From contig JAMFSK010000136.1 in assembly GCA_026225235.1 (NCBI GenBank), positions 1 to 56,326 of the forward strand: a DNA stretch of 56,326 nucleotides. Direction: 5' to 3'. The position numbers were made by a program, and so were the translations under genes. Each line of letters begins with the position of its first letter. Position 1 is the stretch's first letter. Below are positions 8,099-16,840 of this stretch, piece after piece. The stretch comes from Burkholderiales bacterium. GTDB lineage: Bacteria > Pseudomonadota > Gammaproteobacteria > Burkholderiales > Burkholderiaceae. Under the pieces are notes generated by a model. It made no database searches. It worked only from the letters and a program-made list of their open reading frames with translations, and had not been told where the DNA came from.

Positions 8099-8584
8099 TC
8101 ATTGATCCATGTACTCGCGAAGGATCGCGCTCATGCGCCAGCGATGATCGCGATCATGATCCGCCAGATGCTCGGCCAGATCGAAGATATTGACTTCACT
8201 CTGGTCCTGCCTCACGCCGACACGTTCGAACGACGTCAGGTCCGCTTCACCCAGGCGTTCGATCAGTGCAAGGCGAAGTGCGCTGAACTCCCGAATGGCC
8301 TGCTCGCCATCGCGCAGATGGTAGCCGCGTTCGATTGGCCATCCACTCACGTTGACCGGCGCGAGATACGGGCGGATTTCCTTGAAAACCCGGTCGATTC
8401 TCAGACCATACAGATCGCTTTCGCAGTCTCGCAAATGCCAGAGATGTTCAAGCAAGGGCGAACGATCATTTTCGGGCTTGCGAGTCAGGCGCTCGAGTGA
8501 GAAGCCAAGAAACGCCTTCTCGAGAAAAACAGGCATTTCAGAGAGTTGATTGATCAGATAGCGTTGTTGTTGCGTGCTGGGCAT
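8099..8584 (-). CDS. DinB-superfamily putative metal-dependent protein
   Basis: A 161-residue all-helical protein of DinB/YfiT size. The probable metal ligands are H47 in LLEHLWHLRDCE and the HxxxH pair H143/H147 in LADHDRDHRW, the spacing expected for DinB_2-type four-helix bundles. Relatives include thiol-S-transferases and proteins of unknown role. It is divergent from the AlkC-like gene, with 184 bp between starts, and follows no evident operon partner apart from the GNAT gene downstream. A specific reaction cannot be assigned. Confidence 0.8.
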   Translation of the reverse strand: MPSTQQQRYLINQLSEMPVFLEKAFLGFSLERLTRKPENDRSPLLEHLWHLRDCESDLYGLRIDRVFKEIRPYLAPVNVSGWPIERGYHLRDGEQAIREFSALRLALIERLGEADLTSFERVGVRQDQSEVNIFDLAEHLADHDRDHRWRMSAILREYMDQ

Positions 8585-8768
8585 ACGTACGGATCTCGTC
8601 GGATGTTGGCCGGTTTCAACATGGGTGAGCGCTGTGAGGTGCGCTCATCCCGATACGAATTGTACGGGCTATCAGAAGTCAAATCGCGGCTTAAGGCGAT
8701 ATGCGCTTTTGTCCTCGCGTCATGGGTAAACTGTACTGTCGTATGAACCCAATCGAAAAAGGAAAACG

Positions 8769-9866
8769 ATGGCTGACACCGAGAATGTCGCGCTCAAAGA
8801 AATCTTTGACAAGGGCCGCTTTCGTACCGTGGCGCGCGATGTCGCAGCAATCTATCCGGCATTCGACAAGGCGCGTTTTCTCGAGGTCGCGCTTGCCGGG
8901 ATCGATGAACTGAGTCTGATGCAGCGACTTCGTCGCATGACCGAGGCGTTGCATGAAACCTTACCGTCTGACTATGAACAAACGCTCGAGATACTTCGCG
9001 CGCTGGCACCTCATATAAAGCATGGTTTCGCAACGATGGTCCTGTCGGATTATGTGGGGCAATACGGCCAGCACGCGTTCGACGTGTCAATGGACGCGCT
9101 TAAGTATTTCACCGGTTTCGGGTCATCTGAATTTGCTGTGCGTGAGTTTATTCGCAAAGACCTGGAGCGCGCGCTCGCGACGATGGAGGTCTGGTCGCGC
9201 GACGAAAACGATGCGGTCCGGCGTCTTGCGAGTGAAGGTTGCCGCCCCCGTCTGCCCTGGTCGTTCCGGCTCGACGCGATCCTCGCCGATCCAGCGCTCG
9301 CAGCACCGATTCTTGAGAACTTACGCGCCGACCCGAGCCTCTATGTCCGCAAGTCAGTGGCTAACCATCTAAACGACGTCACCAAAGTGCATCCCAAGTG
9401 GGTACTGGATCGGCTGGCAACCTGGCCGATCGAAAACTCGCACACCGCATGGATCGCGCGCCACGCCTTACGTTCATTGATCAAAGCAGGTGACGCACGT
9501 GCGCTAGCCGTAATCGGTGCGACCGAACATGTGGAGGTCAAGCTCAGCAAATTCGCCGTGACGCCTCGGCACGTCGCGCTGGGTGAACGCATCACCTTGT
9601 CATTCGATCTTGTCTCGACGTCCGCAGATAGTCAGCGACTGGTCATTGACTACCGGATGCACTATGTGAAGAAGTCGGGCACCACGTCGGCCAAGGTATT
9701 CAAGCTCAAGGAGCTGACGCTCGATGGCAAACAACGCGTGTCGATCGAGCGCAGCCAGAATATCCGCGATTTCACGACCCGCGTACACTACGCGGGTCGT
9801 CACGATGTCGAGATCCTGGTCAATGGTGTCTGCCTGGCAAAAGCCTTCTTCGAGTTGGATTGCTGA
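8769..9866 (+). CDS. AlkC-type DNA alkylation-repair glycosylase with Ig-like C-terminal domain
   Basis: A 365-residue protein in two parts. Residues about 1-262 form helical HEAT-like repeats typical of AlkC/AlkD glycosylases, with ALKYFTGFGSSEFAVREFI (about 110-128) and a conserved stretch around LASEGCRPRLPWSFRLDAI (about 154-172). Residues about 265-365 are strand-rich and read as an Ig-like domain (KFAVTPRHVALGERITLSF to VEILVNGVCLAKAFFEL), the addition that marks AlkC proteins of this type. Known members excise alkylated bases such as 3-methylcytosine and 1-methyladenine without base flipping. A good ribosome site, AAGGAAAA, precedes the ATG. The gene is monocistronic. Confidence 0.85.
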   Translation: MADTENVALKEIFDKGRFRTVARDVAAIYPAFDKARFLEVALAGIDELSLMQRLRRMTEALHETLPSDYEQTLEILRALAPHIKHGFATMVLSDYVGQYGQHAFDVSMDALKYFTGFGSSEFAVREFIRKDLERALATMEVWSRDENDAVRRLASEGCRPRLPWSFRLDAILADPALAAPILENLRADPSLYVRKSVANHLNDVTKVHPKWVLDRLATWPIENSHTAWIARHALRSLIKAGDARALAVIGATEHVEVKLSKFAVTPRHVALGERITLSFDLVSTSADSQRLVIDYRMHYVKKSGTTSAKVFKLKELTLDGKQRVSIERSQNIRDFTTRVHYAGRHDVEILVNGVCLAKAFFELDC

Positions 9867-9949
9867 AGGCTGAGTGCGCAATCGCTTGTCTCGTCGTCAG
9901 TACCAGCAGTCGGAACCGAAGGCAAAGATGAATGCTGACTTTCGACCCA

Positions 9950-11153
9950 CTAGCTGACCCAAGTCCGGTTGTTGGCGAGATCCGCTCCCAGCGTGGTGGG
10001 GACATAAGGTGTCGTCACCGGCACCGGCGCGCCCGTAACTGGATCGATACCCATCTTGTGGGCAATCGACACATGTGCGCCGACGGAGGCTGGAAAGGGA
10101 ATAGGCGAACGCGGGCCCGTGGGCCGCACATTGAACGGTATGTTCTTCCACGGCTCATGGCCGACAATGAACCAGTCCGGCTTCAATGGCCATGGCGAAG
10201 GCTTGACATGCAACCCGACCGTCCCGGGATCACTCAGTTGCCTCAGCATCCAGTCACATGCGGTATCTGAGAGCCCGGATTCCGCGGCGGAATAGCCCCC
10301 CCCCGACATCGGCATGCGCGCCCGCAAATAGAACCTGCGTGACGCCACTGCGGGCGTCCCATAGCGTTGGCGTAAAGTCCGTGCGCTGCTCGTCGAGGCT
10401 GATGGCATGAACGCCAAATTCGACCTTTGCATTCAGCGCAGTGTCGGCGAACTTGAACACATCGATGCTTTCGTCCGACTGGCTCGCATAAATCGGAATA
10501 CCCAGCGCGCCTACGGTATCCCATACGCCAATTGCCTTGATGGAATCAACGGCAATGGTGTCCGCGGGTTGCAATTGGGTAAAAGCGAAGTGCGGAAGCA
10601 TGTCTGCGACCCTGTTGAACAGATCGAGCAAGGTGGCACTGCCCCGTGAGATGACCCGAGCCTCGCGATGTTTGCGCCAAGCCATGATGCCAAAGCGGTA
10701 GGCGTTTTCTTTATTGCTGAGATCGAAGTTCGGCGAGTTTGCATTTAAAAGGCCGACGTCCGCAATCATGCCTCCAAGCGCGCGTGCCGTATAAGCGCCC
10801 CGGCTGAAGCCGATCAGGATGATCGAGTCGCCAGGCTCATAGTTGCGCGAAATATACGTATAGCCTCGTACGATCCGCGCGATGATCCCGTCGCCGAATG
10901 CACCGCCTAGCAGCTTGATGATGACGTTGCGCGAATCGCCGACTCCGTGCAGGTACTTGGCAACCTGCCCACCATCACCAGGCTCCACGATCTCCTGTTC
11001 TTCGGCTAACAGCGCCGAGTCGGCAGTGGGGTCGCCCCGTAACGTGCAGAACAGCTTCCACACGTTGGTCGTATCGGGAACGCCGTCGTTATCGTCGTCG
11101 GCGTTAGGCCCATTCCACGTTCCATCTGCACACAACACAATATTTTTCGGCAT
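9950..11153 (-). pseudogene. DUF2235 alpha/beta hydrolase, frameshifted at a G9 tract (pseudogene or phase-variable)
   Basis: From the ATG at 11153 (ribosome site AAAGG) the reading frame encodes MPKNIVLCADGTWNG, the usual DUF2235 start, then the nucleophile elbow IGFSRGA (S117), GVWDTVGALG (D212) and AGAHADVGGG (H280), the likely Ser-Asp-His triad. Directly after this His the coding strand carries nine G (10296-10304). As written, the frame continues into a short nonsense tail and stops at 10254, giving 299 residues. Removing one G restores a good continuation, GGGYSAAESGLSDTACDW, which runs to a stop at 9950 and gives about 400 residues. DUF2235 includes type VI secretion phospholipase effectors, but no VgrG, PAAR or immunity gene is adjacent. 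A sequencing error is possible. Confidence 0.8.
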
Positions 11154-11366
11154 ACGACCTTTCACCCCGACGGGTTGATTCCCGGCGGCGCAGTGTCGGT
11201 GCCTGAATTTCACACGTCTCTGTTCGCGCAATGCTTGCGCGCATGCCGGCTCGACGACATTAGGCGAGAAACGACTTACGCTTTCTGTGTCCGAACGCAC
11301 GAAGACGCGGTACTTTTTGACAGCACCCAAATGGTTAGCGTCTTCGTGTCGAGCGTTGCGATTTTG

Positions 11367-11708
11367 CTAGAGCGACAAATCACCGGAAACACCCGGAATG
11401 CCCTTCGCGATCTGGGGCGCCTGCTGCTGGCCAGCCAGCTCCTTCTTGAGCAGTTCCCGGACTTTCTCCATGACCTGCTCTTGCTGCTTGGGCGGCATGT
11501 TCTGCAGTTGTGCCTGCGTGATCCCGAGTTGCGCAAGGATCGCCGTCTCCATGCGCTGCGACGGGGTGCCGGACGTATAGCTCGTCAGTTGAGAAAGCAA
11601 GGCCTGAAACGAGGACGCGCCACTGCTTGTATTTGAACCCGTGGCAGCAGAGCCGTCCACATTGGTATTGGAGTTGGTAGCCGAGGAAGCTATGTTCGAA
11701 ACGTGCAT
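11367..11708 (-). CDS. Small hypothetical protein with Ser/Asn/Thr-rich N-terminus
   Basis: A 113-residue protein with no recognised family. Residues 1-35 are rich in Ser, Asn, Thr and Gly without a signal peptide. Residues 36-100 are helical and include SFQALLSQLTSY, METAILAQLGITQAQLQN and a Gln/Lys-rich amphipathic stretch MPPKQQEQVMEKVRELLKK. The flexible N-terminus with a helical body resembles small secreted or flagellum-associated proteins, but that is only a resemblance. It lies 213 bp upstream of the DUF2235 gene on the same strand and could be its operon partner. Confidence 0.6.
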   Translation of the reverse strand: MHVSNIASSATNSNTNVDGSAATGSNTSSGASSFQALLSQLTSYTSGTPSQRMETAILAQLGITQAQLQNMPPKQQEQVMEKVRELLKKELAGQQQAPQIAKGIPGVSGDLSL

Positions 11709-11960
11709 GGTCTTTGTTTGAATTATTGTTGCGATGCGATCACTGTATCGGGAGACTACAAAATCAATTGCGGGAAAAAAAATTGCCCGACCACTCTGTT
11801 CTTCCTTTTGCCTACCCAGTGCAATATTGGGTGTTTCTTTGAATTGTCATATGCGGGCAGCGGGTCAACTCCGTATCCAGCAGGGCATGAATACACACCA
11901 GCAAGAGGACATCAAGGACTCACCAAAGGTCGGGATGATATTCAACACATGGCGTGCGGT
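11709..11960. other. Intergenic region, AT-rich upstream of the small hypothetical gene
   Basis: About 250 bp separate the leftward 113-residue gene from the end of the MarR gene. The first 130 bp are AT-rich and contain an A8 run inside a partial dyad (CAATTGCGGG and TTGCCCGA), and probably hold the leftward promoter. I see no convincing gene. Confidence 0.4.
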
Positions 11961-12431
11961 TCAGTCTGCGGTCTTTAGACGCTTTACCAACGCCAGTAAT
12001 GCGCGCTCCTCGCTCTTGCCGATGTGTCGGAGAATCTGCGTGCGCACCGCACTTGCATGCACCGGGCGCGCGGCGGCGATGGCCGTCTTCCCTGCAGGCA
12101 GGATCACCACCGTTACGCCGCGGCCGGTGCTTGACGGCTCGCGACGCAAGAGACTTCTGCTTTCCATCCTTGTGAGGTGATGGGAAAGCCGGCTCTTATG
12201 CCAGTTCAGCGAGTTGGCCAGTTCCTGCTGGCTGAGAGCGCCGTTTCCCAAGTCTTCCAGACGGGACAACACACCAAAATCGGCGCCAGACAATTGGGTC
12301 GCAGTTTCGATTTCTCGCCCTACCAGGATCAAAGCCGCCTCGCCAAGCGCCTTCAACGCATGCCAAAGCATCTGCTCGTCAGCAGTTAGCGAGCTAGCGT
12401 CGTCAGCCTCGCCGTTGTCCTTACTCTTCAT
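11961..12431 (-). CDS. MarR-family transcriptional regulator
   Basis: A 156-residue MarR protein. The winged-helix core is seen in LSGADFGVLSRLEDL, LSQQELANSLNWHKSRLSHHLTRMESRSLL (about 67-96) and the wing RREPSSTGRGVTVVI. Its start overlaps the end of the SDR gene by 11 bp on the same strand, so the two are translationally coupled. Two matching 14-bp dyads upstream of that SDR gene (13242-13255 and 13273-13286) have the GTTGA-N4-TCAAC form usual for MarR operators, so autorepression of the SDR-MarR operon is likely (inference). No Cys is present, so a thiol-redox mechanism is not indicated. Confidence 0.88.
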   Translation of the reverse strand: MKSKDNGEADDASSLTADEQMLWHALKALGEAALILVGREIETATQLSGADFGVLSRLEDLGNGALSQQELANSLNWHKSRLSHHLTRMESRSLLRREPSSTGRGVTVVILPAGKTAIAAARPVHASAVRTQILRHIGKSEERALLALVKRLKTAD

Positions 12432-13221
12432 CTCTACCGCCGTCCTCAGAATAGACCGTTATCGGGAAACGCGTGGACAAGGTCTCGAACAACGAGCGAT
12501 AGACGATCTTCGCCTCGTTAAACATCGCTGTATCAGTCATGCCATAACCGATCTCGTCCGCGTCTCCTGCCGACAGCGCCAGAAAAATTGCGTCACTAAA
12601 GTCATCGAGCGGTGCACCATGGTTCGCGGCCGGCCCCGCGAGCGCTGTCTTCACGGCCGGTGGAATGATTTCCACGACTCGGCAGCGGGTATGTGCCAGA
12701 GCGTGCCGCAGGTTCACCGTGTAGCTGTGCAATGCAGCCTTGCATGCGCTGTAAATCGGTGCAAAGGGTTGGGGGATATAAGCCCCCCCGGACGTCACAT
12801 TCGCGATCAAGCCGGGCCGCTCATGCGCGAGCAATATGGGTAACAGCAGATGGTTCAGATGAACGGGGCCGGACAACAACGTATCGATCTCAGTCTGACG
12901 CTCACTCCAGGGCGCATCGTCAGCGGCCAGCGACACGCGTCGCTGAATGCCGGCGTTATTGATAACGATGTTGAGGCCGGGCAGCGTCTGCCGGATATGC
13001 GCGGCAAGTCTCTCACGCGCTTCCGGGTCGCTGATATCGCTCGCGAAGATGTCGACGCCTTTTAGTTGCTCGCGCGCCGCCCCAAGTCGCTCGGCATTTC
13101 GGCCTGTGATCAGCACCCGGCTTCCCGCCGCCAGAAATCTTTCAGCCAGCGCGTGCCCGATGCCGGCACTTGCACCGGTGATGAGGACACTCGCTGCACG
13201 GAGATCGATCGGAACGGTCAT
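12421..13221 (-). CDS. Short-chain dehydrogenase/reductase (DltE-like)
   Basis: A 266-residue SDR. The Rossmann motif is TGASAGIG (15-22), the NNAG motif occurs in IVINNAGIQRR and the catalytic pair in YSACK. The start is placed at the ATG at 13221, preceded by GTGGAGCGA; a longer frame upstream would run through the operator boxes. It heads a two-gene operon with the MarR regulator and is divergent from the bestrophin gene. The substrate is unknown. The poly-C run near 12787 lies in the conserved SGGAYIP segment and keeps frame. Confidence 0.88.
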   Translation of the reverse strand: MTVPIDLRAASVLITGASAGIGHALAERFLAAGSRVLITGRNAERLGAAREQLKGVDIFASDISDPEARERLAAHIRQTLPGLNIVINNAGIQRRVSLAADDAPWSERQTEIDTLLSGPVHLNHLLLPILLAHERPGLIANVTSGGAYIPQPFAPIYSACKAALHSYTVNLRHALAHTRCRVVEIIPPAVKTALAGPAANHGAPLDDFSDAIFLALSAGDADEIGYGMTDTAMFNEAKIVYRSLFETLSTRFPITVYSEDGGRDEE

Positions 13222-13241
13222 TCGCTCCACCTTTGATCCAA

Positions 13242-13287
13242 GTTGACACATCAACCATAGTACGATCACTAGGTTGTCGCGTCAACC
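13242..13287. promoter_or_regulatory. Pair of MarR-type operator boxes
   Basis: Two similar dyads lie between the divergent SDR-marR operon and the bestrophin gene: GTTGACACATCAAC (13242-13255) and GTTGTCGCGTCAAC (13273-13286, the latter extended to 16 bp with flanking G and C). Their centres are 31 bp apart, close to three helical turns, so two dimers could bind the same face. They sit 20-65 bp upstream of the SDR start codon. Confidence 0.65.
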
Positions 13288-13326
13288 ACACTACAATCTC
13301 AGGCAATCCCGTTTGCCTACACGCGC

Positions 13327-14238
13327 ATGATCGTCCGCCCCCGTCTCCACTGGTTCCGCATGCTGCTCGTCATACGCGGGTCCGTGCTGTTTGATATCGC
13401 GCCGCAATTGCTGGTCACCACAGTGTTCGCGCTCGTCGTCACGGCGTGTCATGGGCGCGTCTTTACCTGGACGTTACCGATGACGTTCGTGCCGTTCTCG
13501 CTAATCGGCCTGACGCTCGCGATCTTTCTGGGCTTTCGGAATAACACGAGCTATGCGCGCTTTTCAGAAGCGCGGGCGCTTTGGGGAACGGTGCTGATCG
13601 AATCGCGAACGCTCGCGCGCCAGTCATTGAGTCTGATCGAGGATGGTTCGCAAGGCCGTGCACTGTGTCTTCGCCTGATGGCGTTTGCGCATGCGTTGCG
13701 GCACCAGTTGCGTGGCAGCGAGCCCGGCATCGACCTCGCGCGCCTGCTCCCTGTGGACGAATGTGAGCGCGTGATGGCGGCACGTTTCAAACCGGCAGTG
13801 TTGCTTCAGATGGCGGGTGAATGGATTCGGGATATGCGCGAGCAACGCCTGATCGATCCCGTGCTGGTCCCTGCGATGGAGTACCCGCTAGGTCGTCTCG
13901 GCGAAGCGCTCGGTGGCTGCGAGCGTCTGGCAGGTACGCCGATCCCGTTTACTTACGCTGTGATCATCCATCGGACGATCTACCTGTATTGCTTCCTGCT
14001 TCCGTTCGGCCTGCTCGATTCGGTCGGCGTGACAACACCGCTAGCCGTAGCGTTTATCGCCTACACCTTCTTTGCGCTCGAGGCACTGAGTGCCGAGCTT
14101 GAAGATCCGTTCGGCACGACGCCGAACGATCTTGCGCTTGATGCGCTGTGCTGGACGATCGAGGCGACGCTGCGCGAAACCCTCGGCGAACGTGACTTCA
14201 TGCCGGAGCCCCGGCCGGTCAACTACTTACTCACGTGA
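13327..14238 (+). CDS. Bestrophin-family membrane protein
   Basis: A 303-residue protein of the bestrophin (UPF0187) family. Four hydrophobic segments are visible at about 18-42, 50-70, 207-228 and 236-255. Family features are the conserved FLGFRNNTSYARFSEARALWG stretch (around residue 68-88), IPFTYAVIIHRTIYLYCF and the C-terminal acidic motif EDPFGTTPNDLALD. Bacterial members form pentameric anion or cation channels in the inner membrane. The gene is divergent from the SDR-marR operon and shares its operator-containing intergenic region, so it may be co-regulated. Confidence 0.88.
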   Translation: MIVRPRLHWFRMLLVIRGSVLFDIAPQLLVTTVFALVVTACHGRVFTWTLPMTFVPFSLIGLTLAIFLGFRNNTSYARFSEARALWGTVLIESRTLARQSLSLIEDGSQGRALCLRLMAFAHALRHQLRGSEPGIDLARLLPVDECERVMAARFKPAVLLQMAGEWIRDMREQRLIDPVLVPAMEYPLGRLGEALGGCERLAGTPIPFTYAVIIHRTIYLYCFLLPFGLLDSVGVTTPLAVAFIAYTFFALEALSAELEDPFGTTPNDLALDALCWTIEATLRETLGERDFMPEPRPVNYLLT

Positions 14239-14320
14239 ACCAATCATGAGGCATGGCGAAACCACGCGGTGGCCTCATGTGCTTGCCAAGAGTTCTCTGC
14301 CCGGCTCGCCACCCCATTCG

Positions 14321-15148
14321 TCAATGGTCAGTACCCAGGGATAGTGCTCGCCTCGCTTTGATCTCGGCTTGCATGCTGGCTAGTTTGGCGTCGGCCGCAT
14401 TGACGGCAATAGCCCCTGCGATGAAGCGCATCGGCGGCTTGTCTTCATTAGCCAGCAGCACGATCGCCTCCGCAAGTTTCGCAGGATCACCAGGCTGTTG
14501 ACCATCTCGCTGTTCAAACGAAGCACGGCGCTGAGCGCGTCGTTCGTCATAGTCGGCGACGGCGTTGCCGCCAAAGCGAAGCGACTCGGCGGTCAGGAAA
14601 TCGGTACGGAACGGTCCCGGTTCGACGATCGTCACAAACAGGCCAAAGGGTTCGATTTCCTTTGCGAGAGACTCTGAGAAGCCCTCCAGGGCGAACTTGC
14701 TCGCGCAGTACAGGGAACCCATCTCGGCGCCAAGAATGCCGGCGAGCGAGGACATGTTGAAGATCCGTCCCGAATGCGCAGAGCGCATCGTGGGGAGTGC
14801 AGCACGTGTCACGTTGAAGACCCCGAAGAGGTTTGTCGCGAACTGTGCCTCGACATCCTGCATCGTGGTCTCTTCGAAGAAACCCAGATGACCGTATCCT
14901 GCGTTATTGACCAGCACGTCGATCGCGCCAAACCGCGCCACCGCTGCATCGACTGCCGTTTGGGCTTGCGCTGCATCGGCGACATCGAGCTCCACCGTCA
15001 GCAACTGATCGCTATCCGGCCCGAGATTCTTGATTACCGCAGCTCGCTGGCGCCCTGTCGCCACAACACGGTCTCCGGCCTGAATCGCAGCCTTTGCAAT
15101 TTGGACGCCGAGTCCACGGCTAGCGCCGGTGATAAACCAAGTCTTCAT
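14321..15148 (-). CDS. Short-chain dehydrogenase/reductase
   Basis: A 275-residue classical SDR with TGASRGLG (7-14), NNAGYGHLG and the catalytic YCASK motif. The start at 15148 is set by GGAGG seven bases upstream. It follows a LysE-type exporter gene by 111 bp on the same strand and may be in an operon with it. The sequence resembles uncharacterised oxidoreductases often annotated as SDR family NAD(P)-dependent; the substrate cannot be determined. The gene is convergent with the bestrophin gene. Confidence 0.9.
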   Translation of the reverse strand: MKTWFITGASRGLGVQIAKAAIQAGDRVVATGRQRAAVIKNLGPDSDQLLTVELDVADAAQAQTAVDAAVARFGAIDVLVNNAGYGHLGFFEETTMQDVEAQFATNLFGVFNVTRAALPTMRSAHSGRIFNMSSLAGILGAEMGSLYCASKFALEGFSESLAKEIEPFGLFVTIVEPGPFRTDFLTAESLRFGGNAVADYDERRAQRRASFEQRDGQQPGDPAKLAEAIVLLANEDKPPMRFIAGAIAVNAADAKLASMQAEIKARRALSLGTDH

Positions 15149-15259
15149 GTTGATACCTCCAATGATGGGGGTCATTGGAGCATGCGGCGAACACGGATCG
15201 ATAGACCGATACCGCAATGTTCTTGCACAATCCTCCGGCGGTCGCCGACACCGCCAAGA

Positions 15260-15895
15260 TCACCGATGCTGCGCGGCAACCCGCAATCCCAGCGAAACAA
15301 ACACCACGCCAACAATCTTGTTCTGCCAGCGCACGAGCCACGAGAGCCGCTTCACGAAGCGGCCGAGCGGCCGAATAGTCAAGACCAGCAGGGTCGTATA
15401 GAGCGCGCTCAGCAACGAGAACACCAGACCCAGCACGGCAAACTGAACGAAGGGCGAGCCTTGGCTCGCGTGCACAAACTGCGGGATAAACGCGAGGAAG
15501 AACAGCGCAGTCTTCGGGTTCAGCACCTCGGCCAGTACAGCTTGCGCGAACGCCCTGCTCGACACCACCGGCGCTGTTGGCGCAACTTTGGGAAGCGCCG
15601 GCCCGGTTGGCTTGGCCATCAACGCGCGAATACCCAAGTACACCAGGTAGGCCGCACCCAACAGCTTGACGATCGTAAATGCTACCGCGGACGTCATTAG
15701 TAAAGTCGAGAGGCCGACGGCTGCGAAGGTCGTGTGAACCAGGTCGCCCGCGGCGATCCCGAGCCCAGTGAAGATGCCAGAGCGACGGCCGCCCTGCACC
15801 GTGCGCGTGAGAACCAGCAAAACGGCGGGGCCGGGAATCAGGAACAGACCCAGCACAACTGCGACAAACGCGCTCAGTGTTGACCACTCAAACAT
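15260..15895 (-). CDS. LysE/RhtB-family amino-acid exporter
   Basis: A 211-residue inner-membrane protein with about six membrane segments. The family signature is near the N-terminus, GLFLIPGPAVLLVLTRTVQG, and the second conserved part is VLAEVLNPKTALFFLAFIPQF. Members export amino acids or derivatives such as homoserine lactone, threonine or leucine. It probably forms an operon with the SDR gene downstream. Specificity is unknown. Confidence 0.9.
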   Translation of the reverse strand: MFEWSTLSAFVAVVLGLFLIPGPAVLLVLTRTVQGGRRSGIFTGLGIAAGDLVHTTFAAVGLSTLLMTSAVAFTIVKLLGAAYLVYLGIRALMAKPTGPALPKVAPTAPVVSSRAFAQAVLAEVLNPKTALFFLAFIPQFVHASQGSPFVQFAVLGLVFSLLSALYTTLLVLTIRPLGRFVKRLSWLVRWQNKIVGVVFVSLGLRVAAQHR

Positions 15896-16378
15896 ATCGA
15901 CTCCACATGGTGCCGCTGCGTAGAACGGCTTAAATTAATTTCACGCACAAATCGCCGTGGCGCGTCCGGCTCCCTCAAAAGCATCGCATTGTCGAAAATG
16001 CTCGAGCGGTTTCCGAATCGATCGCCTGCTCAATGATCGATAGGCATATGTAAGAAAATTTTTGAATGTCGCCGAAGCATAGCCCAAGCAAAGGTTCCTC
16101 GCTCAAAGCGAGGCACAGCCTGGCTTCCTGGCGATGCCCCGCGGCGAAGGTTCGACCTGTGTGTACCAAGATTGAGCACATACAATTATATGTATTTGTA
16201 ATGCATTGAAATGATAATGTAACGTTCGATAGCTCATTAGTCTAGTGATGCACAGAACGCTGCTTTAACGCAAGCCCCACTTTTTTACGACACCTTGTTA
16301 GAGTTGTTACGGGCGTTGTAACGCAAAGGAACAAAGCCCCTCGTAAACTGTGATCGTCAAGTGTTGGAGAACTAGGAA
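15896..16378. other. 483-bp intergenic region, no convincing gene
   Basis: The stretch between the divergent LysE gene and the small exported protein gene is AT-rich in its middle (16170-16240). A leftward frame of 68 codons at 15975-16181 has no ribosome site or family resemblance. Near the right end GTTAC and GTAAC form a dyad spaced by seven bases (about 16306-16322), upstream of the start at 16379, which may be a regulator site. Confidence 0.4.
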
Positions 16379-16687
16379 ATGAACATGAAGTATTGGGTCC
16401 CGGTGGCTGTAGCGTTGGCCCTGGCCGCGTCGCAAGCCGCGTCGGCACATGTGAGTGTCGGCGTAAATATTGGCATTCCCGCGCCGGTCTATGTGGCGCC
16501 TGCCCCGGTGTACGTGGCCCCGGCCCCGGTATACGCACCGCCCGTCGTCGCTTACCAACCCGGTCCTGCGGTGATCGTTGCGCCGGCCGTAGTGATCGGC
16601 TGGCACTCGAACCGCTATTGGGACGGCCGCCGCTGGTGGGGCCGGCATGACTACTACTCGCATCACCCGTACTACCGCCACTATTGA
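16379..16687 (+). CDS. Small exported protein with Ala-Pro-Val-Tyr repeats
   Basis: A 102-residue protein with a signal peptide (MNMKYWVPVAVALALAASQ, cleavage likely after ASA at residue 23). The mature part begins with strand-forming HVSVGVNIG, then three APVYVAP-type repeats, and ends with a Trp/Tyr/His-rich tail containing RYWDGRRWWGRHDYYSHH. The pattern resembles small Pro/Tyr-rich envelope proteins common in Burkholderiales. A good ribosome site, GGAGAACTAGGA, precedes the ATG. Function is unknown; periplasmic or surface location is likely. A terminator follows. Confidence 0.8.
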   Translation: MNMKYWVPVAVALALAASQAASAHVSVGVNIGIPAPVYVAPAPVYVAPAPVYAPPVVAYQPGPAVIVAPAVVIGWHSNRYWDGRRWWGRHDYYSHHPYYRHY

Positions 16688-16759
16688 TGGCACGAGGCAA
16701 CTTGGCGTCATGATGCGGTAAGCACGTAGCAGTTGCAGCCTCATTGCGCAGATAGAGAA

Positions 16760-16789
16760 AACGGCACCTTTAGAGGCGCCGTTTTTTTT
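16760..16789. terminator. Rho-independent terminator
   Basis: AACGGCACC (16760-16768) pairs with GGCGCCGTT (16775-16783) with one mismatch around a six-base loop, followed by eight T (16782-16789). It ends the small exported protein transcript, and lies between it and the convergent TonB-dependent receptor gene. Confidence 0.85.
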
Positions 16790-16840
16790 CGTCATTCGCT
16801 GCCCGGCCCCAACAAGCACCGGGCATCCAGCCCTACCCGA

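Noticed and set aside
10254..11153. Type VI secretion effector cassette
   Set aside because: No VgrG, PAAR, adaptor or immunity gene lies beside the DUF2235 gene, so only the hydrolase family can be claimed.
12779..12800. Poly-C run in the SDR gene as a second frameshift site
   Set aside because: The frame continues through conserved SGGAYIP to the YSACK motif without a break.
15975..16181. 68-codon leftward ORF in the LysE upstream region
   Set aside because: No ribosome site, no recognisable fold or family, and Cys-rich random composition.
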